From Anaerofilum faecale (GTDB lineage Bacteria > Bacillota > Clostridia > Oscillospirales > Ruminococcaceae), in assembly GCA_019114265.1 (NCBI GenBank), contig DXFV01000004.1, positions 22,147 to 86,146 on the forward strand: DNA of 64,000 bases. Reading direction: 5' to 3'. This document shows positions 31,832-40,269 of the stretch, piece by piece; the first letter of the stretch is position 1; every line of letters begins with the position of its first letter. The position numbers were made by a program, and so were the translations under genes. Under the pieces are notes generated by a model. The model did not search any database and was not told the origin of the DNA. It worked only from the letters and a program-made list of their open reading frames with translations.

Positions 31832-33574
31832 ATGATGATCAACAAATGGCTGATCCGGACGGTGGCCGAAAGCAAACCCTACATCGCCGCGAACGTGCTG
31901 CTGCAGTGGTGTTCGCTGGCGGCCAACATCGTTTTGATGGCGGCCATCTCCCGGCTGCTGGCCGGGCTGTATCTGCGCACGGCCGATCTGCGCTCGTTCG
32001 CCTTCACGGCGGCCGCAGCCGCGGCGGCGCTGGCCGTGCGCTTTGCCTGCACGGTGGGGGCAAGCCGGATGAGCTTTTTCGCCAGCCGCACCGTGAAGCA
32101 GACGCTGCGCACCCGCATCTACCAGAAGCTGCTGCGGCTGGGCGGCGGCTACACCGAACAGGTCAAGACCTCCGAGGTGGTGCAGGTGGCGGTGGAGGGC
32201 GTGGACCAGCTGGAAACCTACTTCGGCGCCTATCTGCCCCAGTTCTTCTACAGCATGCTGGCTCCGCTCACCCTCTTTGCGGTGCTGGCCTTTGTGGACC
32301 TGACGGCGGCGGCGGTGCTGCTGGTGTGCGTGCCGCTGATCCCGGCGTCCATCGCGGCGGTGCAGACCTGGGCCAAGAAGCTGCTGGGGAGATACTGGGG
32401 CCAGTACACCGCGCTGGGCGACACCTTCCTGGAGAACCTGCAGGGCCTGACTACCCTCAAAGTCTACCAGGCCGACGAATACAAACAGCGGCAGATGAGC
32501 GAGGAGGCCGAAACCTTCCGCCGCATCACGATGAAGGTGCTCACCATGCAGCTGAACAGCATCACCATCATGGACCTTGTGGCCTACGGCGGCGCGGCGC
32601 TGGGCGTTGTGCTGGCCGTGCGGCACTATGCCGCCGGGCAGACCGGGCTGGCGGGATGCTTGCTGGTGATCCTGCTGGCGGCCGATTTCTTTCTGCCGAT
32701 GCGGCAGCTGGGCTCCTTTTTCCACATCGCCATGAACGGCATGGCGGCCAGCGACAAGATCTTCCGGCTGCTGGACCTGCCCGAAGCGCCCGCCGCCCCC
32801 CTGCACGACATCCCCGCCGACGGCGCCATCGAATGCCGCGGGCTGCGGTTCGGCTATGAGCCGGAGCGCGAGATCCTGCACGGCGTGGACCTGCGCCTGG
32901 AACCGGGCAGCTTCACCGCGCTGGTGGGCGAGAGCGGATGCGGAAAATCCACCATCGCCGCTTTGCTGATGGGCCGCTGCCCCGGCTATGCCGGGCAGAT
33001 CACCCTCGGCGGGCAGGAGCTGTCCCGGCTGGACGAGGCCGCCCTGCTGCGCCACATCACCTATGTGGGGCACAACAGCTATCTGTTCAAGGGCACCGTG
33101 CGGGACAACCTGCGCATGGGCCGCCCCGACGCCGACGACGACACCCTCTGGGCAGTGCTGCGGCAGGTGAAGCTGGACGGCTTTCTGCGCAGCCAGCAGG
33201 GGCTGGACACCCCGCTGCTGGAGCGGGCCTCCAACCTCTCGGGCGGGCAGTGCCAGCGGCTGGCGCTGGCCCGGGCGCTGCTGCACGACAGCCCCGTCTA
33301 TATCTTCGACGAGGCCACCTCCAACATCGACGTAGAGAGCGAGAACGACATCATGGAGCAGATCCACCGGCTGGCCGGGCACAAAACGGTGCTGCTGATC
33401 TCCCACCGGCTGGCCAACGTCACCGGCGCCGACCGCATCTACCTGCTGGAGGGCGGGCGCATCGCCGAGGAGGGCACGCACGCCTCCCTCATCGCCCGGC
33501 CCGGCGCCTACCGCCGGCTGTGGGACGCCCAGCAGGAGCTGGAACATTATCGAAAGGACGGTGAACCCGCATGA
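31832..33574 (+). CDS. ABC exporter half-transporter, permease-ATPase fusion (first of pair)
   Basis: A 580-residue half-transporter with six membrane helices (about 1-320) and an ATPase: Walker A GESGCGKST, signature LSGGQCQR, Walker B VYIFDEATSNID, H-loop LISHR. The QVKTSEVVQVAVEGVDQLETYFGAYLPQ stretch is shared with CydD-like exporters, but no cytochrome bd genes are nearby, so the CydDC label is not justified. ATG 31832 has GGGAG 9 nt upstream. It overlaps the next gene by ATGA. The pair with YgbA-like and YbaN-like proteins behind it recurs in Firmicutes and is often linked with iron or haem, which is inference here. Confidence 0.9.
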   Translation: MMINKWLIRTVAESKPYIAANVLLQWCSLAANIVLMAAISRLLAGLYLRTADLRSFAFTAAAAAAALAVRFACTVGASRMSFFASRTVKQTLRTRIYQKLLRLGGGYTEQVKTSEVVQVAVEGVDQLETYFGAYLPQFFYSMLAPLTLFAVLAFVDLTAAAVLLVCVPLIPASIAAVQTWAKKLLGRYWGQYTALGDTFLENLQGLTTLKVYQADEYKQRQMSEEAETFRRITMKVLTMQLNSITIMDLVAYGGAALGVVLAVRHYAAGQTGLAGCLLVILLAADFFLPMRQLGSFFHIAMNGMAASDKIFRLLDLPEAPAAPLHDIPADGAIECRGLRFGYEPEREILHGVDLRLEPGSFTALVGESGCGKSTIAALLMGRCPGYAGQITLGGQELSRLDEAALLRHITYVGHNSYLFKGTVRDNLRMGRPDADDDTLWAVLRQVKLDGFLRSQQGLDTPLLERASNLSGGQCQRLALARALLHDSPVYIFDEATSNIDVESENDIMEQIHRLAGHKTVLLISHRLANVTGADRIYLLEGGRIAEEGTHASLIARPGAYRRLWDAQQELEHYRKDGEPA

Positions 33575-35229
33575 AACAGCGCAGCGGATTTTCTGTGATG
33601 GCCCGGCTCGTGGGCCTTGTAAAGCCCCTGACCGGGTATATGGTGCTGGCCATCCTGATGGGTCTGGCCGGGCATCTGTGCGCCGCTTTCCTCACCATCT
33701 GCGGCGGCTATGCGCTGCTGGCCGCGCTGGGATTCCCGGCCGGGCCGTCGATGGGGATGCTGTTCGGGATGATCGCGGTGTTCGCCGTTGCCCGCGGCAT
33801 CCTCCGCTATGCCGAGCAGGCCTGCAACCACTTCATCGCCTTCAAGCTGCTGGCACTGATCCGGGACCGCGTGTTCCGGGCGCTGCGGCGGCTGTGCCCG
33901 GCCAAGCTGGACGGGCGGGACAGGGGCGACCTGATCTCGGTCATCACCTCCGACATCGAGCTGCTGGAGGTGTTCTATGCCCACACCATCTCCCCCGCCG
34001 CCATCGCGGCGCTGTTCAGCGCGATTTTGTGCCTGTTCATCGGGCAGTATCACCCGGCGCTGGGGCTGCTGGCGCTGCTGGCCTACCTGACGGTGGGGGT
34101 CGGCATCCCGCTGATCCCCTCCCGCCTCAGCGGCGGCACCGGCATGGCGCTGCGGTCGCAGGCCGGCGCGCTGGGCAGCTTTGTGCTGGACAGCCTGCGC
34201 GGGCTTTCCGAGATCCTGCAATACGGGCAGGGCCAGGCGCGCCTGGCCGAGATGCAGCGCCGCACCGAGGAGCTGTCCCGCCACGAGGCCCGCATGAAGC
34301 GGGTGACCGGGCGCAGCCTGGCGGCGACCGGCGTGGTGGTACTGGGGTTCGACCTGGCGATGCTGTTCGCCTCCGGCGGGCTGTATCTGGCCGGTGCGGT
34401 GGGCTTCGACGGCGTGCTGATCCCCACGCTGGCCCTCTTCTCCTCCTTTGGCCCGGTGATCGCGCTGGCCAATCTGGGCAGCACCCTGCAGAGCACCTTC
34501 GCCGCCGGCAACCGGGTGCTGGACATCCTGGACGAAGCGCCGGTGGTGGAGGACGTCGCCGGCCGGCCCGCCGCCCGCTTTGACGGAGCCGCCGCCGAGC
34601 AGGTGTGCTTCTCCTACGGCGAGGAGGAAATCCTGCACGATGTATCGATGGATATCCCCCGCGGGCAGGTGATCGGCATCGTGGGGCGCAGCGGCAGCGG
34701 CAAATCCACCCTGCTCAAGCTGTTCATGCGGTTCTGGGACGCGCAGAGCGGACGGGTGACGCTGGGCAGCCGGAGCGTTTCGGCCATCAACACAGCCGAT
34801 CTGCGGCAGATGGAGGGCTTTGTAGCCCAGCAGACCCACCTGTTCCACGACAGCATCCGAAACAACCTGCGCATCGCCAAGCTGGATGCCACCGACGCCG
34901 AGATCGAACAGGCGTGCAAACAGGCGTCCATCCACGATTTCATCCTCTCGCTGCCGCGCGGCTACGACACCCCGGTGGGAGAGTTGGGCGACACGCTGTC
35001 GGGCGGGGAACGCCAGCGGCTGGGCCTGGCGCGGGCCTTCCTGCACGACGCGCCCTTCCTGCTACTGGACGAACCCACCAGCAACCTCGACAGCCTGAAC
35101 GAGGCGGTGATCCTGCGCTCGCTGCACCGGGAGCGCGCCGGCAAAACGGTGGTGCTGGTGTCGCACCGGCAGTCCACCATGCGCATCGCAGACCGGGTGT
35201 ATTCGGTGGAAAACGGGAGGATGAGCTGA
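33571..35229 (+). CDS. ABC exporter half-transporter, permease-ATPase fusion (second of pair)
   Basis: A 552-residue partner of the preceding protein, with the same permease-ATPase layout. Its ATPase shows Walker A GRSGSGKST, signature LSGGERQR, Walker B FLLLDEPTSNLD and H-loop VLVSHR. The membrane part includes LRGLSEILQYGQGQARLAEM, the cytoplasmic-loop helix typical of type IV exporters. The start overlaps the first gene by ATGA; the stop shares its last base with the next ATG. The two proteins most likely form a heterodimer with two complete ATP sites. The cargo is unknown; haem, a siderophore-like compound or a peptide are possibilities. Confidence 0.9.
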   Translation: MKQRSGFSVMARLVGLVKPLTGYMVLAILMGLAGHLCAAFLTICGGYALLAALGFPAGPSMGMLFGMIAVFAVARGILRYAEQACNHFIAFKLLALIRDRVFRALRRLCPAKLDGRDRGDLISVITSDIELLEVFYAHTISPAAIAALFSAILCLFIGQYHPALGLLALLAYLTVGVGIPLIPSRLSGGTGMALRSQAGALGSFVLDSLRGLSEILQYGQGQARLAEMQRRTEELSRHEARMKRVTGRSLAATGVVVLGFDLAMLFASGGLYLAGAVGFDGVLIPTLALFSSFGPVIALANLGSTLQSTFAAGNRVLDILDEAPVVEDVAGRPAARFDGAAAEQVCFSYGEEEILHDVSMDIPRGQVIGIVGRSGSGKSTLLKLFMRFWDAQSGRVTLGSRSVSAINTADLRQMEGFVAQQTHLFHDSIRNNLRIAKLDATDAEIEQACKQASIHDFILSLPRGYDTPVGELGDTLSGGERQRLGLARAFLHDAPFLLLDEPTSNLDSLNEAVILRSLHRERAGKTVVLVSHRQSTMRIADRVYSVENGRMS

Positions 35230-35567
35230 TGGACCTGCAATCCAAGCGCGAGCGGGAAAAGCGGATGGTGAGCGAGATGATCGCCCTCTACTGCCGCAAA
35301 AAGCACGGGCGCCGGGACGGGCTGTGTCCCGACTGCGCCGCGCTGTGCCGCTACGCGATGCAGCGCAGCGACCGCTGCCCGTTCATGGAGCACAAGACCT
35401 TCTGTTCCAACTGCAAGGTGCACTGCTACCGGCCCGACATGCGCGAAAAGATCCGCGAGGTGATGCGGTTCTGCGGGCCGCGGATGCTGCTGCACCACCC
35501 CATCGCCGCCGTGCGGCATGCGTGGGAAACGACCAAAGAAAAACGACGACTGGAGGAAAAACGATGA
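35229..35567 (+). CDS. Nitrous oxide-stimulated promoter family protein (YgbA-like)
   Basis: A 112-residue protein of the 'NO-stimulated promoter' family (E. coli YgbA). The signature is a cysteine set, LCPDCAALCRYAMQRSDRCPF ... KTFCSNCKVHCYRPDMREKIREVMRFCGPRM, able to hold a metal or iron-sulfur centre. The family's biochemical role is not established; in E. coli the gene responds to nitrosative stress. ATG 35229 overlaps the preceding stop. It is the third gene of a tightly packed operon and overlaps the next gene by ATGA, so it is likely to work with the ABC pair and the YbaN-like protein. Confidence 0.9.
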   Translation: MDLQSKREREKRMVSEMIALYCRKKHGRRDGLCPDCAALCRYAMQRSDRCPFMEHKTFCSNCKVHCYRPDMREKIREVMRFCGPRMLLHHPIAAVRHAWETTKEKRRLEEKR

Positions 35568-35941
35568 ACCTGCGAAAGATCCTGTATCTGCTCGGCGGCT
35601 GTGCGGGCCTTGCGGTGGGCGCGGTGGGCGCTGTCTTGCCGCTGCTGCCCGCCTTCCCCTTCCTTTTGCTGGCGGCCTTCTGCTTTGCCAAAAGCTCCGA
35701 AAAAATGCACCGCTGGTTCACCGGCACAAAGCTCTACAAAAACAACCTTGAGAGCTATGTGAAGGGACAGGGTATGACCTGGAAAACCAAGATCCGCATC
35801 ATGGTGACAGTCACCTGCCTGATGACCGTCGGCTTTGTGATGATGGGCGGCATCTGGCTGGGCCAGACCGTGCTGGCGCTGGTGTGGGTGTTCCACATCC
35901 TGTATTTTTCGTTCGGCGTCAAGACCATCCGGATTTCCTGA
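35564..35941 (+). CDS. DUF454/YbaN-family inner-membrane protein
   Basis: A 125-residue membrane protein of the YbaN/DUF454 family. Visible marks are KILYLLGGCAGLAVGAVGAVLPLLPAFPFLLLAAFCFAKSSEKMHRWF (two helices with the conserved G-x-LPxLPxxPFLLLAxxCFAxSS pattern), then KLYKNNLESYVKGQGMTWKTKIRI, then two more helices. The gene family is often found with haem or iron uptake loci, but its function is unproven. It is coupled to the YgbA-like gene by ATGA, ending the operon just before a strong terminator. Confidence 0.9.
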   Translation: MNLRKILYLLGGCAGLAVGAVGAVLPLLPAFPFLLLAAFCFAKSSEKMHRWFTGTKLYKNNLESYVKGQGMTWKTKIRIMVTVTCLMTVGFVMMGGIWLGQTVLALVWVFHILYFSFGVKTIRIS

Positions 35942-35954
35942 CCTTTTGGCAAGA

Positions 35955-35995
35955 CGACCGCCGCTCTTTTCTCCGGGAGCGGCGGTCGCTTTTTG
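35955..35995 (+). terminator. Terminator of the ABC/YgbA/YbaN operon
   Basis: CGACCGCCGCTC / GAGCGGCGGTCG perfect stem followed by CTTTTTGTC. Confidence 0.85.
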
Positions 35996-35997
35996 TC

Positions 35998-36026
35998 TTG
36001 TGCAGTCACTTCGACAGGTGTATAAT
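35998..36026 (+). promoter_or_regulatory. Promoter of the coiled-coil gene
   Basis: TTGTGC (35998-36003), 17 bp, TATAAT (36021-36026). Confidence 0.55.
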
Positions 36027-36053
36027 GGAGGCAGAACCGGGGAGGTGTCACGG

Positions 36054-37022
36054 ATGGAACAGGGTGATGCACGTCTGTATGCGCTGCGGCAGAAAGTGGA
36101 GCGCAAGGCACAGCTGGACCAGATGCTGGCACAGCTGGACACGCAGTTCCGTCAGCTGCGCGGTGAGGTGGACCAGCTGCGGAAAAAGCAGGCCGACGAA
36201 CAGGATGATGTGAAACGGCTGGAAGGGCGCATCCCCTCCGCGATGCTGTATCACGTGCTGGGAAAACACGAACAGCAGCTGGAAAAGGAACGTGCCGAAG
36301 CGCTCGAGGCCGACCGGGACTGCACCGCCGCTGCACAAAAGCTGGCGGCACTGAAAAGTGTGATGGACTGCCGTGCAAACGAACGCGCACAGCTGGATGG
36401 CTGCGAGGAGGAGTATTTCCGAGCATTGGACAAAAAGGCGGCTGCGCTGCTTGCCGCCGGCGGTGGACTGGCCGGTGCGGTGGAGCGGATCGAACAGCGG
36501 ATGTCCGCGGTGCAGCAGCGGCATATTCTGCTGCTGCAGGCACTGGATATCGGGCGGGATATCGTGGAAAATCTGGACAAGGCACTTGCTTTTATCAACA
36601 AATCCTACATGCCGGTTCCCTTTCTGCTCTGTTCCGACCAATTCGATCTGTCCGAACATGCTCTGCTGGACAAGGCACAGCTGCGGGTGGACGATGTGAA
36701 CGTACAGCTCATGCGTCTGCAGCAGCTGCTGCAAATAGCGCCGCCGGACCGGATGGAGGCGACAGTGGATCTGCAGCCTGTCATCCGGGTGACAGTGGAT
36801 GGATTTCTGCGCACAGCGGACAGATGCCTGGATGGGTTCTGTGACGCCATCGTTCACGGGCACACCGAAAAGGCAGAAAAGCAGGTCAAGCAGCTGAAGC
36901 GGGATGTGGAATATGTGGTGCGGCGGCTGGACGAATCCGCCCGGCTGGCCGCGCAGCAGCTGCACGCGCTGGAAAAACAGTGGGCACAGCTGCTGTGCGA
37001 TGCCCCGCCGTTGGATGTATAA
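36054..37022 (+). CDS. Unknown coiled-coil protein
   Basis: A 322-residue cytoplasmic protein with no close family that I recognise. Residues about 10-130 are one long charged coiled coil (LRQKVERKAQLDQMLAQLDTQFRQLRGEVDQLRKKQ...). A second helical region spans about 140-215 (LLAAGGGLAGAVERIEQRMSAVQQRHILLLQALDIG). The C-terminal 90 residues are again heptad-like and rich in Gln, Lys and Arg. There is no signal peptide, membrane helix or catalytic motif. It may be a structural or scaffold protein. ATG 36054 has GGGGAGG 7-8 nt upstream. It is transcribed alone or with the short frame at 37052. Confidence 0.75.
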   Translation: MEQGDARLYALRQKVERKAQLDQMLAQLDTQFRQLRGEVDQLRKKQADEQDDVKRLEGRIPSAMLYHVLGKHEQQLEKERAEALEADRDCTAAAQKLAALKSVMDCRANERAQLDGCEEEYFRALDKKAAALLAAGGGLAGAVERIEQRMSAVQQRHILLLQALDIGRDIVENLDKALAFINKSYMPVPFLLCSDQFDLSEHALLDKAQLRVDDVNVQLMRLQQLLQIAPPDRMEATVDLQPVIRVTVDGFLRTADRCLDGFCDAIVHGHTEKAEKQVKQLKRDVEYVVRRLDESARLAAQQLHALEKQWAQLLCDAPPLDV

Positions 37023-37051
37023 CCCTTTGCAGGGAGGGAATCGATCCGGAT

Positions 37052-37150
37052 ATGTTCCATCTTCCCTATGACTCCATAGATAGCGTGCATCCCACCGTCA
37101 GCGGCATGCACACGCTGGCTTCGCTGATGCTTCAAGCGATGCAAACATAA
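37052..37150 (+). pseudogene. Short frame resembling the C-terminus of an SGNH hydrolase
   Basis: A 32-codon frame directly before a terminator. It contains DSVHPTVSGMHTLASLML, which looks like the D-x-x-H-P...G motif and last helix of SGNH/GDSL esterases. A GGGAGGG site lies 13 nt upstream, too far to be convincing. It could be the tail of a decayed esterase gene, a small translated frame, or chance. Confidence 0.3.
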
Positions 37151-37190
37151 AAAACGGCGCCCTTCGCCTGCAGCGAAGAGCGCCGTTTTT
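37149..37190. terminator. Bidirectional terminator between convergent genes
   Basis: AAAACGGCGC / GCGCCGTTTTT outer arms with an inner CTTCGC / GCGAAG stem. It ends both the coiled-coil unit (+) and the HD gene (-). Confidence 0.85.
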
Positions 37191-37780
37191 CACAGCTTAA
37201 TCTCGAACAGTTCATAGATTGACCGGCCGATTTTTTGGGAAAACTCCTCCTTCAGTGCAAGAAAGGCTTTCCACTTCTCAACGCTGTACGCATTGATGCC
37301 GTTTCGGATCGCCACGTCAATCAGCCGTTTTTCTATCGGACAGACTCCGTCCGGATATGCCAGCGCATCCGCCAGCTGGATGAGGCGGTCATATTCCGTA
37401 TAGACAGCCGACTGCAGATATTCCGCGATTCGTTCTGTCTCCTCGGGAGTACAGTCGTTTTTTCCGTTATAGCTGCCGATCTGCCGGATGGGAAAAGAAT
37501 GGGTGAGACAGATTTTTGCCGGCAGCTCGTATCCCTTTTCGGACAGCCAGCAATACCCGTCCCAGATATGCCGCATACCGGTCACTCCATAACGTCTGCC
37601 GATATCATGCAGCAATCCCAGCACATAGGCGGTCTGCGCGTCCAGAGAGGGAATCTCCTGTGCAATCCTGCCCGCACAAAGAGCCGCCAGTTTGGAATGC
37701 TGCTCCCACGGTCCCGGATTGCGGGATACCGCCTCCCGCAGCATCGCCTGCGCCTGTTCGACAGTGGGCATTTTCTCCAC
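37190..37780 (-). CDS. HD-domain metal-dependent phosphohydrolase
   Basis: A 196-residue HD-superfamily enzyme. Metal ligands are visible in order: EQHSKLAALCAGRIA (His), YVLGLLHDIGRRYG (the HD pair), LTHSFP (His) and YDRLIQLADALAYPDG (Asp). This layout fits small HD hydrolases such as the YqeK/YfbR relatives that act on nucleotides or dinucleotides; the substrate cannot be read from sequence. GTG 37780 is preferred because GGAGGGAG lies 6 nt upstream; ATG 37771 is the alternative and has only a weak GGAG at 3 nt. It lies between the coiled-coil gene and prfB and is transcribed in the same direction as neither. Confidence 0.85.
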   Translation of the reverse strand: MEKMPTVEQAQAMLREAVSRNPGPWEQHSKLAALCAGRIAQEIPSLDAQTAYVLGLLHDIGRRYGVTGMRHIWDGYCWLSEKGYELPAKICLTHSFPIRQIGSYNGKNDCTPEETERIAEYLQSAVYTEYDRLIQLADALAYPDGVCPIEKRLIDVAIRNGINAYSVEKWKAFLALKEEFSQKIGRSIYELFEIKL

Positions 37781-37865
37781 CCGTATCTCCCTCCTTTTCC
37801 TCTTTCCTGCAAAAAAATCCCCGCAGCACAAAAGCCGCGAGGATTTTCCGTTTGAAACGCTGCGC

Positions 37866-38987
37866 TTATACGTCCTGCAGCTCGCCGCGGCTGGCCGCCT
37901 TGAGGTAGGCGTTGATGAAGCCGTCCAGGTCGCCGTCCATCACGGCCTGCACGTTGCCGTTTTCAAAGCCGGTGCGGTGATCCTTCACCAGCGTGTAGGG
38001 CATAAAGACATAGCTGCGGATCTGGTGGCCCCAGGCGATCTCTTTCTGCACGCCCTTGATGTCGCTGATCTTGTCCAGATGCTCCTGCTCCTTGATCTGG
38101 TAGAGCTTGGAAGCCAGCATCTTCATCGCGGTGTCGCGGTTCTGGAACTGGCTGCGCTCGGTCTGGCAGGAGACCACGATGCCGGTGGGCTTGTGGATCA
38201 GGCGCACGGCCGAGGAGGTCTTGTTGATGTGCTGGCCGCCCGCGCCGGAGGAGCGGAACACCTGCATCTCCACATCCTCGGGACGGATGTCCACCTGGAT
38301 GCTGTCGTCCATCTCGGGCATCACTTCCAGCGAGGCAAAGCTGGTCTGGCGGCGGCCGGAGGCGTCGAAAGGGGACACACGCACCAGGCGGTGCACGCCG
38401 TTCTCGCTGCGCAGCATGCCGTAGGCGTTGGCGCCCTCCACCAGGATGCTGGCGCTCTTCAGGCCGGCCTCGTCGCCGTCCAGGTAGTCCAGCGTCTGCA
38501 CCTTATAGCCGTGGGCAGTGCCCCAGCGGGTGTACATGCGGAACAGCATCTCGGCCCAGTCCTGCGCCTCGGTGCCGCCGGCGCCGGCGTGGAAGGTGAG
38601 GATGGCGTTGTTTTTGTCGTATTCCCCGCTCAGCAGCGTGATCAGGCGCAGCTCCTCCACCGAGGTGGCGGCGGCGTCCACCGCTTCCTGCGCTTCCTGC
38701 GCCAGGTCTTCGTCGGGGGCTTCTTCACACATTTCGATCAGCGTCTCGGCGTCCTCCATCTGGGTCTGCAGACGGGCGTAGCGCTCCAGCCGGTCGCGCA
38801 GGGTGCTCATCTCGGCGAACACCTTCTGGCTCTTTTCCTGATCGTCGTAAAAACCGGGCTGGCTGCTCTGGTGCTCCAGCTCCTCCAGCCGTTTCTGGCT
38901 GGGCTCGATGGCCAGCGCATCGCCCAGGTCCTTGGCCTCGGGGACCAGTTCGTTCAGCTTGCGTTTGACTTCGTCCAGAATGACCAT
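37866..38987 (-). CDS. prfB: Peptide chain release factor 2 (no programmed frameshift)
   Basis: A 373-residue release factor for UGA and UAA stops. The anticodon-like SPF motif (RVSPFDASGRRQTSF) and the peptidyl-hydrolase GGQ loop (SSGAGGQHINKTSSAVR) are intact. The N-terminal helical domain (MVILDEVKRKLNELVPEAKDLGDALAIEPSQKRLEELE...) reads straight through the position where most bacteria carry CTTTGA and an in-frame UGA. Here the sequence is GGCGATGCGCTGGCC, so expression is not controlled by the usual +1 shift. ATG 38987 has AGGA upstream. The gene has its own promoter (39028-39056). Confidence 0.97.
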   Translation of the reverse strand: MVILDEVKRKLNELVPEAKDLGDALAIEPSQKRLEELEHQSSQPGFYDDQEKSQKVFAEMSTLRDRLERYARLQTQMEDAETLIEMCEEAPDEDLAQEAQEAVDAAATSVEELRLITLLSGEYDKNNAILTFHAGAGGTEAQDWAEMLFRMYTRWGTAHGYKVQTLDYLDGDEAGLKSASILVEGANAYGMLRSENGVHRLVRVSPFDASGRRQTSFASLEVMPEMDDSIQVDIRPEDVEMQVFRSSGAGGQHINKTSSAVRLIHKPTGIVVSCQTERSQFQNRDTAMKMLASKLYQIKEQEHLDKISDIKGVQKEIAWGHQIRSYVFMPYTLVKDHRTGFENGNVQAVMDGDLDGFINAYLKAASRGELQDV

Positions 38988-39027
38988 ACCTGTATCCTTT
39001 CCTCTGTTCAGAATATTCCAATGTTTT

Positions 39028-39056
39028 ATTATACGGCACGCCGGGCCGCTTGTAAA
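39028..39056 (-). promoter_or_regulatory. Sigma-A promoter of prfB
   Basis: On the - strand, TTTACA (39056-39051), 17 bp, TATAAT (39033-39028). Confidence 0.7.
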
Positions 39057-39135
39057 GCGCCCGCAAGTTTTTTTGCGCATTTTGTGTGCAGGATATGGAT
39101 TTTTGCGTTCTGCCTTTGCAAATTTGGTAAAAGTC

Positions 39136-39165
39136 TTTACTTTTTGGTTCGGTTTGCGTTAGAAT
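39136..39165 (+). promoter_or_regulatory. Promoter of the RING/zinc-ribbon membrane protein
   Basis: TTTACT (39136-39141), 18 bp, TAGAAT (39160-39165). Confidence 0.5.
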
Positions 39166-39218
39166 GAATTTGGATATTACCGTTTTATACCACAATCATC
39201 CATATTCGGAGGAAATGA

Positions 39219-40190
39219 ATGAACAACTACCAAGGGTGCAAATGCCCTGTTTGCCAACAGCCGTTCACCGAGCAGGACGACGTGGTGGTGTGCCCCGAGT
39301 GCGGCGCGCCCCACCATCGGGAATGCTGGGCCAAAAACGGAGGCTGCGGCCTGGCGCAATACCACGGCCCTGGCTTTGAATACCGCCGCGAGGAGGAAGG
39401 CCCCCGCCCCATCCGCAACGGGCGCCCGGCCACCGGGGAGGAGAAGTCCTGCCCGTCCTGTGGGGCGAAAAATCCATCCGCCAACCTGTTCTGCGAAAAC
39501 TGCGGCACTCCGCTGGCCGGTCCCGCCGGGGCGCGGCCCGGAACGGGCGCCGGGCCCGGCATGAACGGCATGCCTTCCGGCCCGTTCACCCCCGGCGGCG
39601 TGCCCGATGCGTTCTCGCTGTCCGGCGTGTCGCCTGAGCAGACCTTCGACGACATCCCCGCCCGCGACTGGGCCACCTACCTGGGCCGCAGCGCCCCCTT
39701 CTACCTGCTGGCCTTCTCCCGCATGGAGCGAACGAAACTCAAGCTCTCCTTCTCCTTCAGCGGGTTCCTGTTCGCCCCCGTCTACCTTTTATACCGCCGC
39801 AGCTGGGGCTGGGGCATCCTGGCCGCGCTGGCGTCGCTGCTGATCTCCCTGCCGGGCACGCTGCTGCTCGTGCTGTGGTCCAACGACCCTTCCGCCCAGC
39901 CCGCCTCCTACCTGATGTTCGCACAGGCGGCGTCGGTGTACCTGACACTGGCCTTCCGGATCCTGTTCACCCTCTTCTCCATCCGCATGATCCGCAGCTC
40001 TGCGGCCCGCCGCATCCAAAGGCTGCGCCGCGAAAACCCGTCCGACGCCGATTTTCAGGCGGCGCTGGCCGCCCATGCCGGTCCCAGCTGGGTGGGCGTG
40101 GCGCTGTATGTCGCTGTGGTCACCGCCGTCTCTGTCGTTCTGATGCAGTTTGCGGGGCCTGAGCTGGCCACCGTCCTGTTCGGCGGCTGA
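39219..40190 (+). CDS. Prokaryotic RING-finger/zinc-ribbon membrane protein
   Basis: A 323-residue protein. The N-terminus is a prokaryotic RING-like finger (CKCPVCQQPFTEQDDVVVCPECGAPHHRECWAKNGGCG) resembling the RING-type ends found in bacterial multi-pass proteins. A second zinc ribbon (CPSCGAKNPSANLFCENCG) follows at about 86-104, then a Gly/Pro-rich linker and a C-terminal part with about four helices, the first marked by FSGFLFAPVYLLYRRSWGWG (the DUF2628-like pattern). Its role is unknown; paired zinc modules suggest protein-protein interaction at the inner membrane face. ATG 39219 has GGAGG upstream. galT follows at 80 nt. Confidence 0.85.
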   Translation: MNNYQGCKCPVCQQPFTEQDDVVVCPECGAPHHRECWAKNGGCGLAQYHGPGFEYRREEEGPRPIRNGRPATGEEKSCPSCGAKNPSANLFCENCGTPLAGPAGARPGTGAGPGMNGMPSGPFTPGGVPDAFSLSGVSPEQTFDDIPARDWATYLGRSAPFYLLAFSRMERTKLKLSFSFSGFLFAPVYLLYRRSWGWGILAALASLLISLPGTLLLVLWSNDPSAQPASYLMFAQAASVYLTLAFRILFTLFSIRMIRSSAARRIQRLRRENPSDADFQAALAAHAGPSWVGVALYVAVVTAVSVVLMQFAGPELATVLFGG

Positions 40191-40269
40191 CCGCCCGTCC
40201 GTTTGTCTTTGCGCGCGTTTCGGGGCTGCCCGGCGCGTCTTGGAAATACCAACCTGGAGGAATCTGTAT

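Noticed and set aside
31832..35229. CydDC exporter
   Set aside because: The layout is similar, but no cytochrome bd genes are present and the attached YgbA/YbaN genes point elsewhere.
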